Shown: in pieces, positions 1 through 5,181 of the stretch
How positions within the stretch are numbered: the stretch's first letter is position 1
Layout of the letters: every line of letters starts with the position of its first letter
DNA from: Bordetella parapertussis
GTDB taxonomy: Bacteria > Pseudomonadota > Gammaproteobacteria > Burkholderiales > SG8-39
Length of the DNA stretch: 5,454 bases
Assembly: GCA_945906975.1 (NCBI GenBank)
Contig: CAMDRY010000245.1
Coordinates: 1 to 5,454 of the forward strand
Reading direction: 5' to 3'
The notes under the pieces: generated by a model
What the model was told of the DNA's origin: nothing
The model's database searches: none
What the model saw: only the letters and a program-made list of their open reading frames with translations
Translations under genes and position numbers: made by a program

Positions 1-222
1 CGGGTAGCCGGGCCTTACGGACACCTTGATAACGCCACCTCAGGGGCCTTATTGGGCGCGCTCGACAATTCGTGCCTCAAACACATTGTCGCGGCGCATT
101 TATCGGTGAAGAACAACACCCCGGAACTGGCTGTTAGTGCGCTTTCACAGGCGCTTGCTTGCGCGCCTTCATGGATCGGCGTTGCGACGCAGGAGGACGG
201 TTTCGACTGGAGGGAAATTTGA
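1..222 (+). CDS. MBL-fold metallohydrolase (YycJ/VicX-like), C-terminal fragment
   Basis: The frame is open from base 1 to a TGA at 220-222. It gives the last 73 residues of a protein whose start lies left of the window. The fragment contains GPYGHLDN (residues 4-11) and AAHLSVKNNTPELA (31-44). These match the late conserved blocks of YycJ-type metallo-beta-lactamase-fold hydrolases, which usually read GHLSN and AHLSxxNNTPE and contribute conserved His positions (here H8 and H33). Family members bind two metal ions and are predicted to be cytoplasmic phosphodiesterase or nuclease-like enzymes; the proteobacterial members lack a firm substrate. The ending GFDWREI is also usual for the family. 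The Walker-like and HxHxDH blocks are outside the window and cannot be checked. A bidirectional terminator follows about 50 bases after the stop. Family membership is confident; substrate is unknown. Confidence 0.87.
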   Translation, partial: RVAGPYGHLDNATSGALLGALDNSCLKHIVAAHLSVKNNTPELAVSALSQALACAPSWIGVATQEDGFDWREI

Positions 223-274
223 CGATTAGCCAGGGCGTGTTTATGAAAATGCCATGGTGCTCGAACAGCAGGCG

Positions 275-304
275 AAAAAAAACCGGCCCGTGGGCCGGTT
301 TTTT
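275..304. terminator. Bidirectional intrinsic terminator
   Basis: An A8 run (275-282) is followed by a GC-rich perfect inverted repeat, CCGGCCC (283-289) and GGGCCGG (292-298), then T6 (299-304). The GC core extends through A-T pairs, giving a long stem with a tight loop. Read rightward it ends the metallohydrolase transcript with a U6 tract. Read leftward it ends the lipoprotein transcript with a U8 tract. It sits between two converging stop codons (222 and 317), exactly where a shared terminator is expected. Confidence 0.93.
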
Positions 305-316
305 ATTGCTGCCAAA

Positions 317-487
317 TTACTTCTTGGCGGCGTCTTTTGCAGCATCGGCGGCCGGTGCGGCAGCGGGAGCAGCGGCAGGAGCCGGCGCAGCAACAGGAGC
401 CGGGGCAGGAGCGGGTTTTGGTTCTTCTTTGCTGCAAGCAGCCAGTGCGAGGGCAGCGAGTGCGGCCATGAGTATTTTGCGGTTCAT
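317..487 (-). CDS. Small Ala/Pro-rich outer-membrane lipoprotein
   Basis: This is a 56-residue reading frame from ATG (487-485) to TAA (319-317). Residues 1-17 form a classic lipoprotein signal: basic MNRK, a hydrophobic stretch, then the lipobox L15-A16-A17-C18. Signal peptidase II would cleave before Cys18 and leave a 39-residue lipidated peptide. Ser follows the Cys, which in enterobacterial rules favours sorting to the outer membrane. The mature part has SKEEPK (19-24), an Ala/Pro tract (about 25-47) and a charged tail rich in Ala, Asp and Lys (48-56). No enzyme domain is present. A good Shine-Dalgarno (AAGGA) lies 8 bases before the ATG and a terminator lies just past the stop, so this is very likely a real, separately transcribed gene. 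The Ala/Pro tract may be an extended spacer across periplasm or peptidoglycan; that role is inference. I do not recognise a named family. Confidence 0.85.
   Translation of the reverse strand: MNRKILMAALAALALAACSKEEPKPAPAPAPVAAPAPAAAPAAAPAADAAKDAAKK
347..421 (-). repeat. Low-complexity Ala/Pro coding repeat
   Basis: Residues 23-47 of the lipoprotein are encoded by repeated GCT/GCC/GCA and CCT/CCG/CCC codons, read on the plus strand as imperfect GGAGC and GGCAGGAGC units. The repeat is degenerate at the DNA level. It could expand or contract by slippage, so length may vary between strains. Confidence 0.6.
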
Positions 488-495
488 TTCGTAAA

Positions 496-500
496 TCCTT
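496..500 (-). promoter_or_regulatory. Shine-Dalgarno of the small lipoprotein gene
   Basis: The minus strand reads AAGGA, 8 bases before the ATG at 487. This is a strong match to the 16S anti-Shine-Dalgarno and fixes the start of this very short gene. Confidence 0.8.
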
Positions 501-563
501 ACGTTGATTGGAGGAAAGCCTATTTCGGTTTATTCGGTGCGAGCAGGTCGCACGAATTTTTGT

Positions 564-572
564 ATGTTAGCA
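564..572 (-). promoter_or_regulatory. Possible extended -10 promoter for the lipoprotein gene
   Basis: The minus strand reads TGC-TAACAT, an extended -10 (TGn plus a TATAAT-like hexamer, 564-569), in an AT-rich patch. Weak -35-like TTG motifs (TTGCAT, TTGTGC) lie just upstream but with imperfect spacing. A start near 557 would give a leader of about 70 bases. The rest of the 488-641 gap shows no reading frame or clear hairpin. Assigned by eye only. Confidence 0.38.
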
Positions 573-641
573 TAATATTGCAACGCACAATGCAAAGTGC
601 CGGTGTGTCAGGTGAGGCAACGAGGGGCGAGGTAGCAGCGC

Positions 642-1148
642 TCACAGGCCGGAGCTTGTCGCGCAAACCGCAGGAAGCGAACTTTGCCATATTTCGTCAA
701 AGCGTTCGCGCATCTTGTGCGCCTCCTTCTCATCATTCAGCACCAGAACCCCGCGCGCCTGCGCCCATACCCTCCGGCGCACGAAATGATGGTGGTCAGC
801 CAGCACGAAACAGTCTTGCGCGCGGGCGGCATCACCCTCAGTCTGGTTGATGGAAATCTTCTCGCTGAAAACGCCGAGAAGGCTCATCAGTCGGGGCATC
901 CGGCGTGCGACCAGATCCGGATTGTGCAGCGCTATATAGATGCGGTTATCACGGCGTCTGGAAAGAAAATCACGCAAAGTATTCAGTGTCGCTGCTGATG
1001 CTAGCGGCAGTTGCGTTAGATCCGGGTCGAAAATTCGAAGCTCGTGACGCACAAGACCAAGTACCTGGTTAAATGCGGCGGTGTACTCCGCGCGGCTGGT
1101 GAGCAGATGGCGGGTCGGTTCAAACTCTGTTGAATTGAGGTCGCTCAT
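642..1148 (-). CDS. DUF7931-type conserved protein, roxA partner
   Basis: This encodes a 168-residue protein from ATG (1148-1146) to TGA (644-642). I recall similar sequences as a domain of unknown function (DUF7931) found in gamma- and betaproteobacteria, often beside the RoxA-type cupin and sometimes fused to a GNAT acetyltransferase; no acetyltransferase domain is present here. Conserved-looking blocks are IFDPDL (39-44), HNPDLVARRMPRL (75-87), an acidic/His/basic run FVLADHHHFVRRR (114-126), and RFDEIW (149-154). The pattern is loosely reminiscent of phospholipase-D-like folds, but no proper HKD motif is seen. It has no signal peptide or membrane segment, so it is probably cytoplasmic. 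The start lies 20 bases beyond the roxA stop. An in-frame ATG at 1220 would overlap roxA by 52 bases and add an unconvincing 24 residues. The Shine-Dalgarno is poor, so translational coupling to roxA is likely. Real gene: confident. Function: unknown. Confidence 0.85.
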   Translation of the reverse strand: MSDLNSTEFEPTRHLLTSRAEYTAAFNQVLGLVRHELRIFDPDLTQLPLASAATLNTLRDFLSRRRDNRIYIALHNPDLVARRMPRLMSLLGVFSEKISINQTEGDAARAQDCFVLADHHHFVRRRVWAQARGVLVLNDEKEAHKMRERFDEIWQSSLPAVCATSSGL

Positions 1149-1168
1149 GGTCGCGGCGGCGATGTGAT

Positions 1169-2317
1169 TCAGGCCTTTTCTTGAGAAATGGCGGGTAGCA
1201 GGTAACCGTGGCAATACCAAGTGTAAAGCAAGCCGGTGAGCTCGGACGCCATGCGTACGCCAGGGGGCAGGATGCGTGTATTGGCTAGCGTAGCCAGAGT
1301 GGAGTGCGCCGAAGGCGTGATCCGGACTGCCTCGCCGTTGATGTAAAAAACATCGCCGCGATAAAGCATCATCGTGCGCCGGTCCAGTTGAATGCCGGCT
1401 CGGGTCATCAGGCTGGCAAAGCGCGCCGGCGGGATCATTTTTTCCGGTCGCTCAAACATGACCGTCGGCTTGGGGTTTGAGAGAAACTCGCCAAGGAAGC
1501 GTTCCACTTCGCGTCTGCCCCAGCGAATTTTTTCCAGACGGCGTAGTGAATCGCTGACCATTGACGAGGGAATCTGCGCCGGATGGAGCGTAGGGGTGAG
1601 GCCCGGATCGGTATAACGACCCTCAAGGGTGATGCCATCGTGCAAAAAATCAAGAAAACCGGCGGCCAGTTCCATCGCGTCTGGCGCGCGGAATCCAATC
1701 GAGTAGGTCGTGCAGGTATCGAGCGCCACACCCTCGTGTGCGACGCCAGGAGGAAGGTAGAGCATATCGCCGGGCTCAAGGATCCACTCTTGCTCAGCCC
1801 GGAACGATTTCAGGACTTTAAGCGGGGCGCGTGGATCCAGGGCCAGATCGTGCTGCCGACTGATGCGCCAGCGCCGCCGACCCTCACCTTGCAGCAGAAA
1901 CACATCGTAGGAGTCAACGTGCGGCCCGACGCCCCCGCCGGGCGCCGCGTAGCTGAGCATCACATCGTCAAGACGCGCATAGGGCATGAAGGCGAAGCGT
2001 CGCAGCAAAGTGTCCGCCGCCGGCAGCAACAGGTTCAGGCCTTGAACCAGCAGCGTCCAGCGTTGATCGGGCAGGGTGGCAAAATCAGAGCGATCAAAGG
2101 GGCCGTGATCGAGAAGCCACTTGCCTTGTTGCCGGCGCACCATTCTTGATTCCGCATCGTCGCGCCCGGCAAGCCTGAATAAATCCCGTTTGGTGATGAG
2201 CCCGCGGAAAGCGGGAACCGCGGAGCGGATAAGCAGGGGCTTTTTCTGCCAGTGACGATGCAGAAATTGTCGTGGACTTAGTCCTCCCAGCAGTCGGGTG
2301 TCACGGGGCATGCTCAT
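1169..2317 (-). CDS. roxA: Ribosomal protein L16 arginine 3-hydroxylase (JmjC/cupin)
   Basis: The 382-residue product matches RoxA/YcfD, a cytoplasmic Fe(II)/2-oxoglutarate oxygenase that hydroxylates an arginine of ribosomal protein L16 (Arg81 in E. coli). The JmjC core shows the iron triad: H133 and D135 in GVGPHVDSYDVF and H194 in PPGVAHEG. R148 in GEGRRRW aligns with the YcfD arginine that binds 2-oxoglutarate. The N-terminal part has the family block FLHRHWQKKPLLIR (18-31). The region after about residue 290 fits the C-terminal winged-helix part. Length is close to E. coli YcfD (373). The N-terminal alignment supports a start at Met1 or Met3 (ATG at 2317 or 2311). There is no Shine-Dalgarno, but a perfect -10 hexamer lies only 7 bases before the ATG. 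The DUF7931 gene follows in the same direction. Confidence 0.93.
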   Translation of the reverse strand: MSMPRDTRLLGGLSPRQFLHRHWQKKPLLIRSAVPAFRGLITKRDLFRLAGRDDAESRMVRRQQGKWLLDHGPFDRSDFATLPDQRWTLLVQGLNLLLPAADTLLRRFAFMPYARLDDVMLSYAAPGGGVGPHVDSYDVFLLQGEGRRRWRISRQHDLALDPRAPLKVLKSFRAEQEWILEPGDMLYLPPGVAHEGVALDTCTTYSIGFRAPDAMELAAGFLDFLHDGITLEGRYTDPGLTPTLHPAQIPSSMVSDSLRRLEKIRWGRREVERFLGEFLSNPKPTVMFERPEKMIPPARFASLMTRAGIQLDRRTMMLYRGDVFYINGEAVRITPSAHSTLATLANTRILPPGVRMASELTGLLYTWYCHGYLLPAISQEKA

Positions 2318-2326
2318 TCGTACAAT
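2298..2326 (+). promoter_or_regulatory. Possible divergent promoter facing the peroxiredoxin gene
   Basis: GTGTCA (2298-2303, four of six matches to TTGACA), a 17-base spacer and TACAAT (2321-2326). The -10 overlaps the reverse-strand TATAAT, making a near-symmetric AT-rich core. Transcription would begin near 2333 and run toward the gene at 2446. Weak evidence. Confidence 0.3.
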
Positions 2327-2330
2327 TATA
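2325..2330 (-). promoter_or_regulatory. Consensus -10 hexamer at the roxA start (possible leaderless promoter)
   Basis: The minus strand reads TATAAT followed by seven bases and then the roxA ATG (2317). Normal spacing from -10 to the transcription start places +1 at about 2318-2317, on the start codon itself. No Shine-Dalgarno precedes the ATG, which fits a leaderless transcript. No recognisable -35 element is present at 16-18 bases spacing, so it may need an activator or be fortuitous. Confidence 0.45.
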
Positions 2331-2405
2331 CTGACCGGCGGGGAGGCGAGTTTGCCGGGTGTTGGACGTAATTTTCCTGTAACGTCATGCCTGCTGGGAA
2401 TCGTT

Positions 2406-2411
2406 TAGAAT
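2406..2411 (+). promoter_or_regulatory. Possible -10 element for the peroxiredoxin gene
   Basis: TAGAAT, in the context GTTTAGAATCC, is a good -10 match 34 bases before the ATG at 2446. A start near 2418 would give a leader of about 28 bases. No good -35 is seen at the right spacing. Confidence 0.38.
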
Positions 2412-2445
2412 CCTTCCGCCGTGTTGATGAGCGCATAGAACGCAT

Positions 2446-2928
2446 ATGCTTCAAGCAGGACAGTCCGCGCCGCGATTTACTTTGCCTGATGCCGATATGG
2501 CATCGGTCGATCTGGCGCGGTTTCGCGGCAAGAGGAACGTCGTCTTGTATTTTTATCCGCGCGACGGTACGCCTGGCTGCACCCTACAGGCGGCGGAGTT
2601 TTCCGATCATGAGGAAGAGTTCACACGCCATGATTGCGTTGTTATCGGTGTGTCGCCGGATGATTGTATTCGTCATGCAGAGTTTCGCGATGAAAATGGA
2701 TTATCGGTGATGTTGTTATCCGATCCGGATTGGGCAACATGCCGGAAGTACGGGGTGTTGGTGGAAAAAAATGACAGCGGCCAGACCAGAACCTGCATAC
2801 AGCGGGCGACGTTCATCATAGATAAAACAGGCACGCTGCGTCATGCCATTTATGGCGTTAATCCGCGAGGCCATTGTGCCGAAGTGCTGGAGCTCGTGAA
2901 AGGCCTGTCCGCTGGCGGTGCGATCTGA
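2446..2928 (+). CDS. bcp: PrxQ/Bcp-family peroxiredoxin
   Basis: A 160-residue thioredoxin-fold peroxiredoxin that reduces hydrogen peroxide and organic peroxides in the cytoplasm. The active site is clear: VVLYFYPRDGTPGCT (32-46), with T42, P43 and the peroxidatic Cys45. The usual resolving Cys of the E. coli Bcp type, five residues on (CxxxxC), is absent: the site reads C45-TLQA-A50. Other cysteines are C64, C74 (in GVSPDDC), C99, C117 and C144. The motif FIIDKTGTLRHAIYGV (123-138) is the normal late strand-loop-strand. The end, NPRGHCAEVLELVK (139-152), resembles a proteobacterial subfamily that I recall with a conserved DDC. Length matches the family (about 150-160). The start fits family N-termini (MLxxGxxAPxFTLPD), though no Shine-Dalgarno is evident. 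It is divergent from roxA; slyD follows 93 bases later. Confidence 0.92.
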   Translation: MLQAGQSAPRFTLPDADMASVDLARFRGKRNVVLYFYPRDGTPGCTLQAAEFSDHEEEFTRHDCVVIGVSPDDCIRHAEFRDENGLSVMLLSDPDWATCRKYGVLVEKNDSGQTRTCIQRATFIIDKTGTLRHAIYGVNPRGHCAEVLELVKGLSAGGAI

Positions 2929-2945
2929 GCCCGCGCAGTAGCTTC

Positions 2946-2972
2946 GCGGCGGCGCGAGAGGGATGCCGCCGC
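2946..2972 (+). other. GC-rich inverted repeat between bcp and slyD
   Basis: GCGGCGGC (2946-2953) and GCCGCCGC (2965-2972) form a perfect 8-base-pair stem with an 11-base loop, 18 bases after the bcp stop. No T-run follows, so it is not a standard intrinsic terminator. It could slow 3' exonuclease decay or cause partial termination. It lies in the 93-base bcp-slyD gap, which otherwise shows no strong promoter. Confidence 0.45.
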
Positions 2973-3021
2973 CAGTCGCAGTAACCCATCCATTGTTATC
3001 TCACCGGATCGTTGAAAGCGT

Positions 3022-3525
3022 ATGCAAATAGCGAAAAATACCGTCGTATCCATGGACATTGAATTGTCTGACATCAACGGTACGCTTGTCGAACGTTCCG
3101 AAGAGCCTCTCGTGTATTTGCACGGAGGCTACGACAATATCTTCCCGATGGTGGAGCTGACCCTTGAGGGGCATAAAATTGGCGATGCCCTGAAGGTGCG
3201 CCTCGAACCCGAGGAGGCGTTTGGCGAGTATGACGAGAAATTGGTTCGCCTTGAGTCGCGCGAGCGCTTCCCGGAGGTGCTTGATGTGGGTATGCAGTTT
3301 GAAGGCATACCCGGAGATGAGGCCGCAGATGATGGCGAGGCCACGATCTATACCGTCACGGATATCGCCGAGGGCAAGGTTGTCCTGGATGGAAATCATC
3401 CGCTTGCCGGCATGGCGCTTGATTTTTCTTGCACGGTTAAAGGGGTGCGTGCGGCGTCCGAGGAGGAGATCGATCACGGCCACGTGCACGACCCGGACGG
3501 AGAAGGCTTGCATGTCGCACACTGA
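3022..3525 (+). CDS. slyD: SlyD-like FKBP-type peptidyl-prolyl cis-trans isomerase
   Basis: The 167-residue product begins MQIAKNTVVSMDIEL, the standard SlyD N-terminus. It is a cytoplasmic prolyl isomerase with chaperone activity. The FKBP domain is split: residues 1 to about 71 include YLHGGYDNIFPMVE (32-45) and LEGHKIGD (48-55), and about 126-145 include HPLAGMALDF (126-135). Between them lies the insert-in-flap chaperone domain (about 72-125). The tail, EEEIDHGHVHDPDGEGLHVAH (148-167, shown in part: HGHVH at 152-156), keeps the His cluster. It lacks the long Cys/His-rich nickel-binding extension of E. coli SlyD (196 residues). Delivery of nickel to hydrogenase is therefore less likely here than general folding. 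The Shine-Dalgarno is weak; the start is chosen from family alignment. Possibly co-transcribed with bcp. Confidence 0.92.
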   Translation: MQIAKNTVVSMDIELSDINGTLVERSEEPLVYLHGGYDNIFPMVELTLEGHKIGDALKVRLEPEEAFGEYDEKLVRLESRERFPEVLDVGMQFEGIPGDEAADDGEATIYTVTDIAEGKVVLDGNHPLAGMALDFSCTVKGVRAASEEEIDHGHVHDPDGEGLHVAH

Positions 3526-3566
3526 TGCAGCGGTCTGGGACGAATAAGAAGCAGTAGATGCCGTGC

Positions 3567-3589
3567 ACCGCCCTTTCAGGGCGGGCGGT
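3567..3589 (+). other. GC-rich hairpin in the slyD / gltB-like gap
   Basis: CCGCCCT (3568-3574) pairs with AGGGCGG (3578-3584) across a 3-base loop. Alternatively ACCGCCC (3567-3573) pairs with GGGCGGT (3583-3589). No T-run follows, so termination would be weak at best. It sits between slyD and the next gene's ribosome binding site and might tune read-through. Confidence 0.4.
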
Positions 3590-3601
3590 CGGTCGTTCAA
3601 A

Positions 3602-3607
3602 GGGGAG
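3602..3607 (+). promoter_or_regulatory. Shine-Dalgarno deciding the start of the gltB-like gene
   Basis: GGGGAG lies 7 bases before the ATG at 3615. It selects this start over an in-frame ATG at 3558, whose extra 19 residues are not hydrophobic and fall on the hairpin region. Confidence 0.82.
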
Positions 3608-3614
3608 AACTGAC

Positions 3615-5111
3615 ATGTCATCAGGCGTGCTGAGTGTGCTCGGCTACGGGCTGGGTACCGTCATCGGTTTTATCATTGTTGCGACGCTGGTGGTCTGGTT
3701 CATACAGGACGTCACGCAGAAAAAGCACACTGTGCTGCGCAATTACCCGGTGATCGGTCGCCTGCGTTACAAGTTGGAAGAGCTCGGGGAGTACTTCCGC
3801 CAGTATTTTTTCATGGGCGACCGTGATGAGTTGCCGTTCAACCGCGCCACGCGCGGCTGGGTTTACCGTCTGGCCAAGGCCGAAGGCGGCATTATCGGAT
3901 TCGGTTCGACCAGCGATATGAGTGAGCCCGGCTCGGTGCTGTTTGTCAATGCGCCCTATCCGGTGCTCGATGAAGACCGTCTGCCCACGCCGCCGCTGGT
4001 GATTGGCGCCGGCTATTGCGAAAACCCCTTTCTTGCCCATTCGATCGTGAATATCAGCGGCATGAGTTATGGCGCCATTTCGGCTCCGGCGGTGCGCGCG
4101 CTGTCGTATGGGGCGGCCGAGGCGGGATGCTGGATGGACACGGGGGAGGGCGGACTGTCGCCGCATCACCTCGAGGGCAAGTGCGATGTGATGATGCAGA
4201 TCGGCACCGCGCGCTATGGCATTCGCGACGTAGACGGCAGTTTTTCGCCGTCCAAGGCAAAAGAGATCGCACGTCATGTCAAGGCTTTCGAGATCAAGTT
4301 GTCGCAGGGCGCCAAACCGGGCAAGGGGGGCGTGCTGCCCGCCAGCAAAGTCACAGAGGAAATCGCACGCATTCGTGGCATCCCGGTAGGCCAGGATTCG
4401 ATCAGCCCCAATCGCCATACGGACATCGCCAACGTCGATCAGTTGCTGGACAAGATAGCCTATGTGCGTGAACTGACGGGACGTCCGGTCGGTGTCAAGA
4501 CAGCCATCGGCGGTTGGCAGTTCATGAACGAACTCTGCGACGCCGTCAACCGCCGCGGCCTTGAGTACGCGCCCGATTTTCTGGCCATAGACGGGGGCGA
4601 AGGCGGTTCGGGGGCGGCGCCACAGGCCTTGATGGACCACATGGCCTTGTCAATCAACGAAGCGCTGCCGCGTGTTGTTGATGCGTTGATCGAGTCGGGG
4701 TTGAGGGATCGCGTGCGCGTGATCGCCGCCGGAAAATTGGTGACCTCTGCCCGTGCCGCATGGGCCTTGTGTGTAGGCGCCGATTTTGTCAACACCGCGC
4801 GCGGTTTCATGTTCTCGCTGGGCTGTATCCAAGCCATGCGCTGCCATCAGAATACCTGTCCGACGGGCGTGGCCACGCACAACCACCGCCTTCAGCGCGG
4901 TCTGGTGGTCGAGGAGAAATACAAGCGTGTCGCCAATTACGCCATGAGCATGAATAAGGAAATTGACATGATCGCCCACTCCTGCGGCGGCCGGCATGCG
5001 CGCGAGTTGCGACGCGAGCATGTGCGTATCGTGCAAATGGCGGGTCAGAGCATTGCAATGAACATGCTGCACCCGTATCCGCAGGTCGGCGCGCAGCGTA
5101 CGCCCGCCTGA
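3615..5111 (+). CDS. Membrane-anchored glutamate-synthase-like FMN/3Fe-4S protein
   Basis: A 498-residue protein with one N-terminal membrane segment (about 9-30), then a basic stretch (QKKH, LRNYPVIGRLRYK) that places the rest in the cytoplasm. The remainder is the FMN-binding barrel of glutamate synthase (the GltB central domain, Pfam Glu_synthase). Landmarks in order are ISGMSYGAIS (147-156), TGEGGLSP (176-183), KLSQGAKPGKGGVLP (228-242), IDGGEGGSGAAP (325-336) and IAAGKL (370-375). The cysteine motif C404-x5-C410-x4-C415, followed by PTGVAT, matches the 3Fe-4S ligands of GltB. There is no class II glutaminase domain and no C-terminal GltB beta-helix, so it cannot take ammonia from glutamine itself. 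Classical GltS has GEGG where this protein has GKGG. Electron donor and substrate are unknown. It follows slyD by 89 bases and converges on an ABC transporter gene. Family assignment is firm; the reaction is not. Confidence 0.9.
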   Translation: MSSGVLSVLGYGLGTVIGFIIVATLVVWFIQDVTQKKHTVLRNYPVIGRLRYKLEELGEYFRQYFFMGDRDELPFNRATRGWVYRLAKAEGGIIGFGSTSDMSEPGSVLFVNAPYPVLDEDRLPTPPLVIGAGYCENPFLAHSIVNISGMSYGAISAPAVRALSYGAAEAGCWMDTGEGGLSPHHLEGKCDVMMQIGTARYGIRDVDGSFSPSKAKEIARHVKAFEIKLSQGAKPGKGGVLPASKVTEEIARIRGIPVGQDSISPNRHTDIANVDQLLDKIAYVRELTGRPVGVKTAIGGWQFMNELCDAVNRRGLEYAPDFLAIDGGEGGSGAAPQALMDHMALSINEALPRVVDALIESGLRDRVRVIAAGKLVTSARAAWALCVGADFVNTARGFMFSLGCIQAMRCHQNTCPTGVATHNHRLQRGLVVEEKYKRVANYAMSMNKEIDMIAHSCGGRHARELRREHVRIVQMAGQSIAMNMLHPYPQVGAQRTPA

Positions 5112-5121
5112 GCGCTATTGC

Positions 5122-5165
5122 CGGGCACGATAGCTGGAAATGCCCGTCCGGCGCGGCTTTCCAGC
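5122..5165 (+). other. Overlapping stems in the convergent intergenic region (possible pseudoknot)
   Basis: Stem 1 is CGGGCA (5122-5127) with TGCCCG (5141-5146). Stem 2 is GCTGGAAA (5133-5140) with TTTCCAGC (5158-5165). The 5' arm of stem 2 lies in the loop of stem 1 and abuts its 3' arm, which is H-type pseudoknot geometry with connecting segments of 5, 0 and 11 bases. The two stems could also be alternatives. No T-run follows on either strand, so this is not a textbook terminator although it sits between two converging stops (5111 and 5182). Confidence 0.45.
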
Positions 5166-5181
5166 ATGTCTCTTGCGCTGC

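Noticed and set aside
347..421. GGAGC-rich repetitive stretch considered as a CRISPR-like or regulatory repeat array
   Set aside because: Units are short, imperfect and without spacers; they are explained by Ala and Pro codons of the lipoprotein.
254..850. A 198-residue plus-strand reading frame across the lipoprotein gene and the end of the DUF7931 gene
   Set aside because: It is antisense to two better-supported genes, rich in Gly/Arg/Ser from the complement of Ala/Pro codons, runs through the terminator, and matches no family.
1149..1220. Upstream in-frame ATG for the DUF7931 gene
   Set aside because: It would overlap roxA by 52 bases and adds residues unlike the conserved part; the ATG at 1148 fits the gene junction better.
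1583..2149. A 188-residue plus-strand frame inside roxA
   Set aside because: Antisense shadow of a confidently assigned enzyme gene; composition is that of reversed GC-rich codons and no domain is recognisable.
3558..3614. Upstream in-frame ATG giving a 19-residue longer glutamate-synthase-like protein
   Set aside because: The extension is polar and basic, overlaps a hairpin, and lacks a Shine-Dalgarno, whereas the ATG at 3615 has GGGGAG at good spacing and directly precedes the membrane segment.
3001..3621. A 206-residue minus-strand frame over slyD
   Set aside because: Antisense shadow of slyD with no recognisable motif and no ribosome binding site evident.
3621..4640. A 339-residue minus-strand frame over the glutamate-synthase-like gene
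   Set aside because: Long only because stop codons are rare opposite GC-biased codons; the plus-strand frame holds all the conserved FMN and iron-sulfur motifs.
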